A stretch of 51,678 nucleotides of DNA from Desulfobacterales bacterium (GCA_013375375.1 JABXJX010000001.1:15517-67194), one strand, 5' to 3'. Shown: positions 24,833 to 34,014, counted from the stretch's first letter. Notes: generated by a model from the sequence alone, not told the origin. Translations and numbers: made by a program.

Positions 24833-27076
24833 ATGAATCTGTTATCGTTAAAGCTTAATTTCTGGGTCATGCCACCGTTTGTCAGTTTTCTGACCTTGTT
24901 TGGCCTGGCTGCCCTTGCCCTGGTCAAGGGAAAGAGGCGGAAGGTCAATCTCCTTTTTGCGGGTATCTGTTTACTTGGTGGACTTTTAAGTATCGACAAG
25001 GCCCTGGCCTCAGTAGTTACCGATTCTGACCTGGCATTGCGGATCAGCCGTATAGATCACATCTTCGTCGTCTTTTTTGTCCCTGTATACCTCCACTTCA
25101 CTTACACATTTCTGGGAATAACCAGAAGGAAATGGTTGATTTGTCTTGCCTACGCCTTCAGCGGGTGTCTTAGCCTCCTATCTCAAGGGGACTATTACCT
25201 GTCAGGGATGAGGCAATATTTTTTCGGGTATTATGCAAAGGGGGGCTCCTTGATGTATGTGTTCGGGGCCGCCACAACCATAAATACTCTCTATTGCCTA
25301 TATCTCCTTTTTCATAGTCTTGGGAATGAGAAAGACCCTGATCGAAAGAACAAGACCAAGTACATTATCTTGGGGTTGGGGGTGGCCGCGGTCATGACCC
25401 ATTTCGACCTTTTGCCGCTGGCGGGCATCGGCTTTTATCCCTTGGGGAACCTCGCTTTTATTCCTATCCTGCTTTTGGGCTTTGCTATATTGAGGCACGA
25501 TTTGCTGGACATTGAAATTGCCGTGCAAAAAGGGCTCATTTACTCTCTCCTGACAGGTCTGCTAACCGGTTCTTATGCCCTGATGATCATCTTATTCAAT
25601 CAGGCCTTTAAGGGGATCGGACGAAGCGGTTCCATCCTTTTTGCGGTCTTCTCTTTTCTTGTGATCGTCTTTGTCTTCGAACCCCTCAAAAAGCGGGTGC
25701 AACTTGTCATTGATCGCCTGCTCTTCAAAGGCAAGTACGATTATCAAAAGACACTGATGGCGTTGAGTGACACCATGGCTTCCATGCTGAACCTGGATGA
25801 GATCATGGAAAAGGCGCTTAGGGCGCTGACCGAGGTCATGTATCTTGATTGGGGTTATGTGATGCTCGTAGACGAAAGCCGAGGCGTGTTTCATGTTTAT
25901 AGTCAAATGGGCGTTCCTCCAAACGTAAAGGGGTTGTCGATCAGCAGATCAAGGCCCCTTATTCGCGAAATGGGAAGCCGTAAGAGGGAGGTAACCCGGT
26001 ACACGGTTGGTGAGTGGTCGGGCTCTTATGATGATCCGTCTCTTTTAAAGGAAGATTTCAAAAACCTGGGCGGAGCCGTGATCATACCAATGGTTTTTAA
26101 GGGGGAGATCAACGGGCTCCTTGTTTTAGGGAACAAAAAATCAGGGGATCTTTTCACGTCGGATGATTTGGGACTCCTGCGTACCCTGGCAAACCAGTGC
26201 GCTATTGCCATCGAGAATGCCAAGTCGTATCAGCTAATCGAAAATCTAAACAGAAACCTCGAGAAGATGGTGGGAAAACGTACTAAAGAACTCAAAAAGG
26301 CCCTGGAGGAGAAAGAAAAGACGCAGGACTTGCTCATAAGATCAGAAAGCCTTGCTGCTGTTGGGGCGCTTGTGGCAGGGGTTGCACACGAGCTGAACAA
26401 CCCGATTGCCAGTGTATCGAGCCTGGTTCAGTCATCAGTTGAGACCATGGAAGAGATTCCCGCTGAGGAGTTTATCGGCTCGGGTATGGGTGCCGAACAA
26501 AAAGAAGAGTTGATTGATGATCTCAAGTTCAGCTTGAAAGAATTGAATCGCGCCAAAGATATTGTGGCAAGCCTCCTCGGGATATCCCGTAAGACCGATG
26601 AATACTCAGAATCCGTGGTAGTGAATGACGTCTGCAATGACGCGTTGAAGGTCCTTTATAACCAGTACAAGCGTACGGAGACTGAGATTATTGAGGCCTA
26701 CGAAGAGGGCCTACCCGAGATCAGAGGGAATTTTGCCAACCTGGGACAGGTCTGCCTGAATATCATAGCCAACGCCCTCCAGGCCGTGGACGGTCGTAAA
26801 GGGAGGATTGTTGTAAGGACACGATACGACAAGCAGAAGGCAATGGTCGTCTTCGAATGTGAGGACAATGGTCCAGGAATGTCCAAGAAGGTTATAAAGG
26901 ATATCTTCAAGCCTTTCTTTACGACCAAGGAAGTTGGAAAAGGTACGGGGCTCGGCCTGTATATCTCCCATGAGATCGTGCGCCGGCACAACGGGAATAT
27001 CTTTGCTCAAAACAATTCCCAGAGCGGCGCTACTTTCAGGGTGGAACTACCCGTCACCGGATCGCCATCCTATTAA
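24833..27076 (+). CDS. Membrane sensor histidine kinase: 7TM + GAF + HisKA + HATPase
   Basis: 747 residues. Residues 1-~260 contain about eight hydrophobic helices (e.g. FVSFLTLFGLAALALV, LTGLLTGSYALMIILF), a 7TM-type sensor input. A GAF domain follows (~310-470: MVFKGEINGLLVLGNKKSGD, ANQCAIAIENAKSYQ) with a coiled linker, then an H-box with His519 in VAGVAHELNNPIAS. The N-box is NLGQVCLNIIANALQAV, G1 ECEDNGPGMS, G2 GKGTGLGLYISHEI. The layout resembles PrsK-type kinases. No response-regulator gene is adjacent, so the partner is unknown. The tail overlaps the convergent pdxA by 23 bases. Confidence 0.9.
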   Translation: MNLLSLKLNFWVMPPFVSFLTLFGLAALALVKGKRRKVNLLFAGICLLGGLLSIDKALASVVTDSDLALRISRIDHIFVVFFVPVYLHFTYTFLGITRRKWLICLAYAFSGCLSLLSQGDYYLSGMRQYFFGYYAKGGSLMYVFGAATTINTLYCLYLLFHSLGNEKDPDRKNKTKYIILGLGVAAVMTHFDLLPLAGIGFYPLGNLAFIPILLLGFAILRHDLLDIEIAVQKGLIYSLLTGLLTGSYALMIILFNQAFKGIGRSGSILFAVFSFLVIVFVFEPLKKRVQLVIDRLLFKGKYDYQKTLMALSDTMASMLNLDEIMEKALRALTEVMYLDWGYVMLVDESRGVFHVYSQMGVPPNVKGLSISRSRPLIREMGSRKREVTRYTVGEWSGSYDDPSLLKEDFKNLGGAVIIPMVFKGEINGLLVLGNKKSGDLFTSDDLGLLRTLANQCAIAIENAKSYQLIENLNRNLEKMVGKRTKELKKALEEKEKTQDLLIRSESLAAVGALVAGVAHELNNPIASVSSLVQSSVETMEEIPAEEFIGSGMGAEQKEELIDDLKFSLKELNRAKDIVASLLGISRKTDEYSESVVVNDVCNDALKVLYNQYKRTETEIIEAYEEGLPEIRGNFANLGQVCLNIIANALQAVDGRKGRIVVRTRYDKQKAMVVFECEDNGPGMSKKVIKDIFKPFFTTKEVGKGTGLGLYISHEIVRRHNGNIFAQNNSQSGATFRVELPVTGSPSY

Positions 27077-28073
27077 TTGCGTGCCGGGCGGCCATGCGAA
27101 TGGCGGCCACAAGGCTTCCGGGATCTGCCCTGGCTGTGCCCGCGATATCGTATGCCGTTCCATGATCGACAGATGTCCGTACAATGGGAAGCCCTAATGT
27201 GGTGTTCACGCCGTCTGAAAAATGGACCATCTTAAATGGGATAAGGCCCTGGTCGTGGTACATACAGACGATTGCATCCCACCTGCCTTTTAGGGCCAAA
27301 TAGAACAGGCTATCCGGTGGGTGCGGGCCGGATACATCGATGCCTTCCTCTTCGGCCTGACGTATGGCCGGCGAGATGATCCGGCCCTCTTCATCTCCAA
27401 ACAAGCCGTTTTCCCCTGCGTGCGGGTTTAGGGCTGCCACAGCGAGTCTCGGCTTCGGGATATCAAAGGATTTTCTAAGGGCCTCTTCTGTAATACGAAT
27501 CGTCTTAAAGACCGCCTCGGTGGTGAGTTTTTCGGAAACTAGGGCCAAGGGGATATGGATAGTTGCCAGGGCCACGCGGAGCCTGCTTCCGGCCAGCATC
27601 ATGACATAGTCCGATGTCTTGGTACGTTGCGCCAGGAGTTCGGTATGTCCGTCAAAGTCGGCTCCTGCCATATGCATGGCCATCTTGTTAATGGGACAGG
27701 TTGCCAGGCCGTGAATGAGCCCCTGCATTGCCCAGTCGATACCCTGGGTTACGTAGGCCGCCATGGCAAGGCCGGTCTCCTGGGTGGGGTGCCCGTATTC
27801 AAGCTGATTGTAATCGAGGTCAGAGAGCCCGATCACATCGATACTGCCCGATTGGTATAGCCCTGCTTCAGGAACATCCACAGGGCGAATCGCCGGCCCG
27901 GTTCCAAGCCGCTTGCCTGTAGCCGTCATTACTGCTACATCGCCCAGTACCAAGGGGCAACAGGTTTCATAAAGAGACCTTTCAGCAAGGGCTTTTAAGA
28001 TGATTTCCGGTCCGATCCCGACAGGATCGCCCATGGTGATTCCGATGATGGGGCGTTTTGTCGTGGCTTTCAT
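27054..28073 (-). CDS. pdxA: 4-hydroxythreonine-4-phosphate dehydrogenase
   Basis: 339 residues, full length. It oxidises 4-phosphohydroxy-L-threonine in DXP-dependent pyridoxal phosphate synthesis. Family segments are IIGITMGDPVGIGPEIILKA, the metal-binding FDGHTELLAQRTKT, LNPHAGENGLFGDEE, YHDQGLIPFKMVHF and RTSVDHGTAYDIAGTARADP. It ends inside the 3' end of the kinase gene on the opposite strand. Confidence 0.96.
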   Translation of the reverse strand: MKATTKRPIIGITMGDPVGIGPEIILKALAERSLYETCCPLVLGDVAVMTATGKRLGTGPAIRPVDVPEAGLYQSGSIDVIGLSDLDYNQLEYGHPTQETGLAMAAYVTQGIDWAMQGLIHGLATCPINKMAMHMAGADFDGHTELLAQRTKTSDYVMMLAGSRLRVALATIHIPLALVSEKLTTEAVFKTIRITEEALRKSFDIPKPRLAVAALNPHAGENGLFGDEEGRIISPAIRQAEEEGIDVSGPHPPDSLFYLALKGRWDAIVCMYHDQGLIPFKMVHFSDGVNTTLGLPIVRTSVDHGTAYDIAGTARADPGSLVAAIRMAARHAINRMAIR

Positions 28074-28884
28074 CGATGACCTACAACTACTGTGTGTTGC
28101 GAGTTATGGGTTATGGCTTTCTCGTCAGTGACTTCCAGATAAGAGCCTTTGAACTGCAAAAGCGAGCGCATCTAAAAATGGCAAACTTCATTATGGTCGA
28201 AGATTCCCTACAGCTTGCCGCAGGGAGTTTCAAAAACGTCTTTTCACTACAAGTTCGGCCGGCAAAAGTCAAATCAGCGTGGTTTCGGCGGCACTGAGCA
28301 CGGCCGGGTACGTAAGATTGCCGCAAGGGATTCTTTTCCCGGCAAGAATTTACCGCAAGGGATTCTTTCCCCGGCAAGAAAAAGTTTTATGTTGAACTGC
28401 AAGATGGCGCTATTAGAATTTTTAGAAAATAGAAGAAAATAGAAGAGAAACGGAGATTTTTCAGAACTTCATGATGTTGAAAACGTTGGGTGAAGTCGGC
28501 CAAGGCTTTAAAATGCTAAAATAATTTGGTGGCCTGAGAAAAGATACAATTGTAGAGCCTTTGAGCAAGTCTTCATCCAGAGTATTATTATATTAATTAG
28601 TTATAAACTGTTGATAAATATTTCACGAACCAATAAAGACCCCAGACTTTCCGGCTTGACAACCCATCAGCGATGTTTTAGAAACGGCACACCTTACAAG
28701 ACAGATAATTACTTCTCTTCTTCAACATCTGTCAGAATCCAGCATTTTTACATTTTTTCCCGAACTAATGGATTATTAATGGACTTCCGTGTATTTATAG
28801 AATCTATATTTTTTTCGTGCTCTTGTGTGAAAACCTATGGCCCTGCCTTGTGCAGCGGAACTTCTGAGTAGGCGAGGAGGCGGC
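28074..28884. other. 800-bp intergenic region upstream of dnaA: repeats, then AT-rich DNA
   Basis: 28149-28171 repeats the TTGAACTGCAA unit of 20534. GATTCCCTACAGCTTGCCGC (28202 on) starts an imperfect palindrome. 28321-28348 and 28353-28380 are tandem 28-bp copies (CCGCAAGGGATTCTTTTCCC start) with one mismatch. From 28540 to 28840 the DNA is AT-rich with runs of TTATTATATTAATTAG. A single near-match to a DnaA box (TTATCAACA, minus, 28609-28617) is present. This could be an origin or just the dnaA promoter region; a box cluster is not visible. Confidence 0.5.
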
Positions 28885-30225
28885 GTGCAATCTGTCTGGA
28901 ATCAGGTCAAGACCCAAATACACAAAAAGATACCGCACCACAGTTTCATGGTCTGGATTGAACCTTTGGAGTGGTTAGCCCATCGGGATGATGAGGTCGT
29001 TTTGGGTTGTCCCAACGAATTTGCCAGAAAGTGGATAATTAATCATTATATCGACTTGATGGAGGCGGAGGTTAACAAGGTCTTCCAGGAACCTTGTCGG
29101 ATTACCCTGGAGGCCTCTGATGAGCCTAAGGGAAATAGTGACCATTATCCGGACGAGGAGCAGCTTCCCCTTCCCAATGTTAAACGCAAGCAACATGCGC
29201 TGTATGTTTTTCACAAGGACTATACTTTCGATCAATTTGTTGTTGGTATGTGCAACGATTTTGCCTACAAGGCGGCGCTGGCCCTGGCATCCGGAGGGGA
29301 TGATTACCAAAACGCACTCTTTATTTTGTCAAAGACGGGCCTTGGCAAGAGTCATCTTTCCCAGGCCATAGGGAACCACATCCTGAATCAGGATTCTGAC
29401 ATCCGCGTTTGCTATACCACGGCAGAGGATTTTACCAATGCCATGGTTCACGCGCTCCGGCATAACAGCATCGAACAGTTCAAAGAGAAGTATCGGAGCC
29501 AGTGCGACGTCCTGCTTCTGGAAGATGTGCAGTTCTTGAGCGGCAAGGAGAAGACCCAGCACGAGTTGGGTTACACCCTTGATGCCTTGCTTACAGCAGG
29601 GAAGAAACTTATTTTTACAAGCAGTCATCTGCCTGATGATATCCCTAAGATGGACGGAAAACTTGCGTCTCAGCTCTCTTCCGGTATAATATCCGGTATA
29701 GAATCACCAGACTACGGTACTCGTGTGCGTATTATCGAAAAAAAGGCCGCCTCGAGGTCGCTTGAGATTCCGCAAGACGTGGTCCATCATCTTGCCGGCG
29801 AACTCACCGAGAATGTAAGACAACTCGAAAGCGGCCTGATCGGAGTTGCGGCCAAGGCCTCGCTTCTTAAACTCCCCATGGACGTCAAACTGGCTGAAAG
29901 CGTTGTTAAGAATATTGTTCGACGTGCCAAGAAAATCACCATAAAAAACATTCAAAAATTCGTTTGCAAATATTACAAGATCAGCCCAGAAGATATGCTC
30001 TCCAGCTCCCGTAAGCGGAGCATTGCCCAGCCCAGACAGATTGCCATGTACCTTGCCCGCCGCTACACAGACCAGTCTTTTAAGACGATTGGCCGGAATT
30101 TCAATCGCTACCATGCCACCACTCTTCATGCCGTCGGCACAATTGAAAGGCTTATTCGAGAACAGGGCCCCATACAGAAACAGGTGGAGTTTTTTTGCAA
30201 GGGACTGGAATCAGGCAATCTTTGA
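28885..30225 (+). CDS. dnaA: DnaA-family protein, divergent (arginine finger and DNA-recognition motif altered)
   Basis: 446 residues from GTG 28885, preceded by GAGGAGG (28875-28880); the open frame back to 28837 is probably 5' leader. Domain I is VWNQVKTQIHKKIPHHSFMV. The AAA+ core has Walker A SKTGLGKSHLSQAIGN, Walker B VLLLEDVQFLSG and sensor II ENVRQLESGL. In Box VII the E. coli RLKSRF (R281, R285 finger) is KLASQL here. Domain IV keeps YYKISPEDMLSSSRKRS and QPRQIAMYLARRYTDQS. The signature FGGRDHTTVLHA is FNRYHATTLHA, one residue shorter, with D433 and T435 counterparts changed. It may be the lineage's initiator or a paralogue. There is no dnaN next to it; a glcD-type gene overlaps its end. 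Confidence 0.88.
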   Translation: MQSVWNQVKTQIHKKIPHHSFMVWIEPLEWLAHRDDEVVLGCPNEFARKWIINHYIDLMEAEVNKVFQEPCRITLEASDEPKGNSDHYPDEEQLPLPNVKRKQHALYVFHKDYTFDQFVVGMCNDFAYKAALALASGGDDYQNALFILSKTGLGKSHLSQAIGNHILNQDSDIRVCYTTAEDFTNAMVHALRHNSIEQFKEKYRSQCDVLLLEDVQFLSGKEKTQHELGYTLDALLTAGKKLIFTSSHLPDDIPKMDGKLASQLSSGIISGIESPDYGTRVRIIEKKAASRSLEIPQDVVHHLAGELTENVRQLESGLIGVAAKASLLKLPMDVKLAESVVKNIVRRAKKITIKNIQKFVCKYYKISPEDMLSSSRKRSIAQPRQIAMYLARRYTDQSFKTIGRNFNRYHATTLHAVGTIERLIREQGPIQKQVEFFCKGLESGNL

Positions 30226-31655
30226 CCTCAATCATACCTAAGATCGAGGCAATCGTTGGTCGAGAGCACGTTACGACCGCAGAAGAGGACCTGCTCTGTT
30301 ATGCCTACGATGCCGCCAACCGTCACTACCGCCCGGATGCCGTGGCCTTTCCGGCAACCGCAGATGAAGTCTCGAATATCCTAAAACTCGCCAATGAGAA
30401 TCGGTTTTTTGTGGTTCCCCGGGGAGCCGGTACCGGCATGACAGGTGGAGCGCTTGCGGTTCAAGGCGGGCTGGTTCTGGCTATGACACGTTTCAACCGC
30501 ATCCTGGCCATTGATATTGACAATCTCGTGGCAGAGGTAGGGCCCGGCGTCGTTACAGGGCATTTTCAGGAGGTTGTGGAAGGGAAGGGCCTTTTCTATC
30601 CACCCGATCCGTCAAGCGCCTCATTCAGTACATTGGGGGGGAATGTCGCCGAGTGCGCGGGCGGCCCTCGTGCCGTCAAATATGGCGTGACGCGCGATTA
30701 TGTCCTGGGCCTTGAGGTAGTGCTTCCCACCGGAGAGATCATTGGCACCGGCGTGCGTACGGCCAAAGGTGTGGTAGGGTATGATTTGACCCGTCTCATG
30801 GTCGGTTCGGAGGGTACCCTTGGGGTTATCACGAAGATTGTGCTCCGGTTGTTCCCTCTCCCTGAAGCGGTTCGCACGTTGAGTGTTGTATTTTCCCGGA
30901 TCCAGGACGCTGCAAGCACGGTTTGTGAGATCATCCGCTCAGGGGTTATACCGAGGACTATCGAGTACATGGACCATTGGGCCATAAGATGTGTTGAGGA
31001 CTATCTGACCCGCCTGCCATCGCCAGACACTGCATACAGCTTACGTAATAGCATGCACGGCAATGGCGGGCAGGAAACGGGGCTTTCAGCAGACGCTGGT
31101 GCCATGCTCCTGATAGAGGTGGACGGAAGCGTGTCTGCTGTTGAGGCCGCCATGCGTGATCTGACCGAGACCTGTAGGAAGTGTGGCGCTTATCAGGTCA
31201 ATGTGGCTAGCTCGGCACAAGAGGCAAAAGAGCTTTGGAGGGCGCGTCAGAGTATATCGCCCGCCCTTTTTAGGCTCGGTCCAGACAAAATCAATGAAGA
31301 CATAGTCGTGCCGCGCAACCGAATCCCGGATATGGTCGAATGGATAGATGAGCTGAGGAACAAGACCGGCTTGACCATAGTGACTTTTGGTCATGCGGGT
31401 GACGGCAATATCCACTTCAATATTATGCTGGACCGGCGTGACAAGGAGGCCCTTGAAAAGGCGGAATCTGCAATCGAAGAACTGTTTGCGCAGACGCTTG
31501 CACTGGGGGGAACCATCTCCGGCGAGCACGGGGTCGGGATCACTAAGGCCCCGTATATAGGCATGGAGATCGGCAGCCAGGAGCTTGCCCTGATGAAGCG
31601 TATCAAGGCCGTGTTCGACCCCAACGGCATTTTGAACCCTGGAAAGATATTTTAA
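30222..31655 (+). CDS. glcD: FAD-linked oxidase, GlcD/D-lactate dehydrogenase family
   Basis: 477 residues from TTG 30222, which overlaps the dnaA stop as TTGA; a TTG at 30195 is an alternative. The PCMH-type FAD domain has VPRGAGTGMTGGALAVQGGL and PPDPSSASFSTLGGNVAEC. The C-terminal FAD-oxidase domain carries FGHAGDGNIHFNIM and GGTISGEHGVGITK. Such enzymes oxidise glycolate or D-lactate with electrons passed to a GlcF/Fe-S partner. No partner gene is adjacent, so the substrate is not settled. The overlap with dnaA suggests co-transcription. Confidence 0.88.
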   Translation: MTSIIPKIEAIVGREHVTTAEEDLLCYAYDAANRHYRPDAVAFPATADEVSNILKLANENRFFVVPRGAGTGMTGGALAVQGGLVLAMTRFNRILAIDIDNLVAEVGPGVVTGHFQEVVEGKGLFYPPDPSSASFSTLGGNVAECAGGPRAVKYGVTRDYVLGLEVVLPTGEIIGTGVRTAKGVVGYDLTRLMVGSEGTLGVITKIVLRLFPLPEAVRTLSVVFSRIQDAASTVCEIIRSGVIPRTIEYMDHWAIRCVEDYLTRLPSPDTAYSLRNSMHGNGGQETGLSADAGAMLLIEVDGSVSAVEAAMRDLTETCRKCGAYQVNVASSAQEAKELWRARQSISPALFRLGPDKINEDIVVPRNRIPDMVEWIDELRNKTGLTIVTFGHAGDGNIHFNIMLDRRDKEALEKAESAIEELFAQTLALGGTISGEHGVGITKAPYIGMEIGSQELALMKRIKAVFDPNGILNPGKIF

Positions 31656-31706
31656 GGGGTACGCTTACGGCGGGCCAATCCGAAAAAAGAGGCAAATCCA
31701 GAGCCA

Positions 31707-31887
31707 GGGTCGATGTCTCATCCTATATGTTCCATATAGATGCGGTGAGACTAAATGTCGCCACAGGCCCCAGAATTCTGCTTTAAAACAAAATAAGCAC
31801 TGAATATGGCGTGGTCAAGAAAAAGAAAAGCCCCAGAGGAAGGGAATTACCCGCAACCCCCAGGGACTTAGGATGAGACATCGACCC
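31707..31887. repeat. Inverted-repeat element (18-bp perfect arms, 181 bp total)
   Basis: GGGTCGATGTCTCATCCT at 31707-31724 is the exact reverse complement of 31870-31887. The pairing continues outward with one mismatch. The 145-bp interior is non-coding. Size and arms resemble a MITE or a long-range RNA stem, but no target duplication is obvious. Confidence 0.7.
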
Positions 31888-32103
31888 CGGAACCGGAGCC
31901 TATATGCTTATACCTTTTATCACCCCAGACAGAAAAATCAAGACAAAAAAATTTTAGTTCAATAGAATTTGCGGCAAAAATCTGCCACACACCCCTTAAC
32001 CCCGCATTATCCTTATTAAACCCGCCTATTCCCGCTTTGTCACCAAATCTATCCCTCCCCCACAAAATTATAACTTACTTTCACAACAGGCTGTTGACCA
32101 AGC
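31888..32103. other. Intergenic region, nothing recognised
   Basis: AT-rich non-coding stretch between the inverted-repeat element and the tRNA terminator, with runs such as AAAAAAATTTTAG. No open frame with start signals is seen. Confidence 0.4.
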
Positions 32104-32134
32104 AAAAAAGGTTGGCCAACTCGGCTAACCCTTT
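32104..32134 (-). terminator. Terminator downstream of tRNA-Thr
   Basis: On the minus strand AAAGGGTTAGCC, a five-base loop and GGCCAACCTTTTTT form a stem with one mismatch and one G-U pair, ending in a T run. It lies nine bases after the tRNA CCA end. Confidence 0.75.
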
Positions 32135-32142
32135 GAAATTCC

Positions 32143-32217
<75 letters not shown>

Positions 32218-32400
32218 CAATTTGGTGAAATACTTTGTACCATGCGGATTTAAAGCCGGTCAACGAAATTTTCAAGCTCGGGGAAAGCGTCTCAAAACGG
32301 ACAAAATGGAGCGGCAAAAACGCTCCATTTCCGCTCCATGATCAGGTCAGGATTTGGTAGAGGGTTCGCCTACTCAAATCGTGCTGGCATAGACAATCCG

Positions 32401-32488
32401 GCGTCAGCCGAGCGAAGGAAAGGGGCCAGAGGCTGGCGTCAGAAAAGCACCTGCTTCTGGACGTCGAAACAAACGCATGAATGCATGA
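32401..32488 (+). repeat. 88-bp dispersed repeat, copy A
   Basis: First of three same-orientation copies (others at 33908 and 37238). By hand count A matches B at 81/88 positions. It contains a hairpin (GGCGTC at 32435-32440 pairs with GACGTC at 32460-32465, inner AAGCA/TGCTT) and the ending CGCATGAATGCATGA. It precedes the ATPase gene. Confidence 0.92.
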
Positions 32489-32610
32489 CCAGCCTTTTCT
32501 ATGATCCCACTCAATAAATCACGCCATGGAATTCTTATGTCACCGACCCGTGCGGGCTTTGTGAGAGCGAGCTGCTGCCCCTGGAATTTCTGGGAATTTG
32601 TGGAAAATCC

Positions 32611-32662
32611 TTGACAAATACTCACAATCTTGAGTAAATTTACTCAAAACATTGAGTAAATT
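32611..32662 (+). promoter_or_regulatory. Promoter with overlapping TTGAGTAAA palindromic operator
   Basis: A consensus -35 TTGACA (32611-32616) stands 18 bp before TAAATT. The latter lies inside the perfect 18-bp palindrome TTGAGTAAATTTACTCAA (32630-32647). Further half-sites are TACTCA (32619-32624) and TTGAGTAAA (32652-32660). The arrangement suggests repression, perhaps autoregulation, of the ATPase gene at 32683. Confidence 0.7.
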
Positions 32663-32682
32663 GTAAACAGCAAGGAAATCAA

Positions 32683-33876
32683 ATGTTTAAGAGGACAAAT
32701 TACAGCGTACTTCTGGGCAGATTGTCCGAATCCAGGCGCTTTATTCAGGTGCTGTCCGGCCCGAGGCAAACGGGGAAGACCACCCTCGCCCACCAGGTCA
32801 TGGCCGATTCCCAGTTGCCGAGCCACTATGCCTCTGCAGATGAGCCTACCCTGAAGGATCGCACCTGGATGGAACAGCAGTGGGAAGCAGCGCGGGCACA
32901 ACTCAAATCCGGACAGTACGCGAGAAAGGCGGTACTTGTTCTGGATGAGGTGCAGAAGATCACCGGCTGGTCCGAAACAGTAAAGCGATTATGGGATGAA
33001 GATACGTCCAACGGACTGCCACTCCATGTGATCGTTTTGGGATCATCGCCCCTGCTGGTACAGCGGGGCCTCACGGAAAGCCTTGCCGGACGATTTGAGG
33101 TCATGCCGGTTACACACTGGTCGTTTGCGGAAATGCACGAGGCGTTCGGGTGGGATGTGGAACAATACGTTTTCTATGGGGGATACCCCGGAGCCGCTGA
33201 TCTCATCCATGACCAGCAGCGGTGGTCCAGTTACATCATGAATTCCCTCATAGAGACCACGATTGCACGGGATATTTTGCTCATGACCAGGGTTGACAAA
33301 CCGGCTCTTTTGCGTCGCCTGTTCGAACTCGGCTGTTCCTATTCAGGCCAGGTTCTTTCATATCAGAAGATGCTGGGCCAGCTTCAGGATGCTGGCAATA
33401 CCACTACCCTTGCCCACTACTTGAATTTGCTCGGAGGCGCTGGGCTTCTGGAAGGCCTGCCGAAATATGCAGGCCAGCGGGTTCGCCAAAGGGCGTCCAG
33501 CCCGAAGCTTCAGGTACTTAATACGGCCCTGATAACGGCTCAATCCCAATTCAGCATGGAGGAAGCCAAGCGGGATACCAATTACTGGGGCCGGCTGGTT
33601 GAATCAGGTGTCGGTGCAACTCTAATCAATGGACTCAGAGGCAAAGGCATCGAGGTCTTCTACTGGTCGAGCCGTAATCAAGAAGTCGATTTTGTATTGT
33701 CCCGAGGTAATTCTCTGGTAGCCCTCGAGGTAAAGAGTGGACGTAGAAGGACCAGCTTGCCGGGTATTGAGGCTTTTTCTAAAGAATTTAGCGTAACGAG
33801 GAAGTTGTTGGTTGGGGCTCAAGGTATTCCGTTACGGGAGTTTTTGCTCGCGCCGCCAGAGGAATGGCTGCGCTGA
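32683..33876 (+). CDS. ATPase of the AAA_14/DUF4143 family
   Basis: 397 residues, apparently intact. The N-terminal AAA domain has Walker A LSGPRQTGKTTLAHQ (residues ~24-38), Walker B KAVLVLDEVQKI (~85-96) and sensor-like VIVLGSSPLLV. The C-terminal DUF4143 domain, nuclease-like in fold, carries the HYLNLLGGAGLLEGLPKYAG region and the restriction-fold motif EVDFVLSRGNSLVALEVKSG. Such proteins are frequent on mobile or island DNA in bacteria and archaea, with no settled function; DNA binding or toxin/defence roles are proposed. It lies between repeat copies A and B and has its own operator-rich promoter. Confidence 0.88.
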   Translation: MFKRTNYSVLLGRLSESRRFIQVLSGPRQTGKTTLAHQVMADSQLPSHYASADEPTLKDRTWMEQQWEAARAQLKSGQYARKAVLVLDEVQKITGWSETVKRLWDEDTSNGLPLHVIVLGSSPLLVQRGLTESLAGRFEVMPVTHWSFAEMHEAFGWDVEQYVFYGGYPGAADLIHDQQRWSSYIMNSLIETTIARDILLMTRVDKPALLRRLFELGCSYSGQVLSYQKMLGQLQDAGNTTTLAHYLNLLGGAGLLEGLPKYAGQRVRQRASSPKLQVLNTALITAQSQFSMEEAKRDTNYWGRLVESGVGATLINGLRGKGIEVFYWSSRNQEVDFVLSRGNSLVALEVKSGRRRTSLPGIEAFSKEFSVTRKLLVGAQGIPLREFLLAPPEEWLR

Positions 33877-33907
33877 ATCTCCCCCCCCCTTTTTGTGCAC
33901 CGATCCA

Positions 33908-33995
33908 GCGTCAGCCGAGCCAAGGAAAGGGGACAGAGACTGGCGTCAGAAAAGCATCTTCTTCTCGACGCCGAAACAAACGCATGAATGCATGA
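33908..33995 (+). repeat. 88-bp dispersed repeat, copy B
   Basis: It starts 31 bases after the ATPase stop. Its hairpin arms GGCGTC/GACGCC pair perfectly, where copy A has a G-U pair. It separates the ATPase gene from the restriction-modification pair. Confidence 0.92.
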
Positions 33996-34014
33996 CTCTT
34001 TTTCACATACACAA

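Noticed and set aside
28540-28840. Chromosomal origin upstream of dnaA
   Set aside because: AT-rich, but only one imperfect DnaA box is visible and the DnaA recognition motif is altered. Not enough to call oriC.
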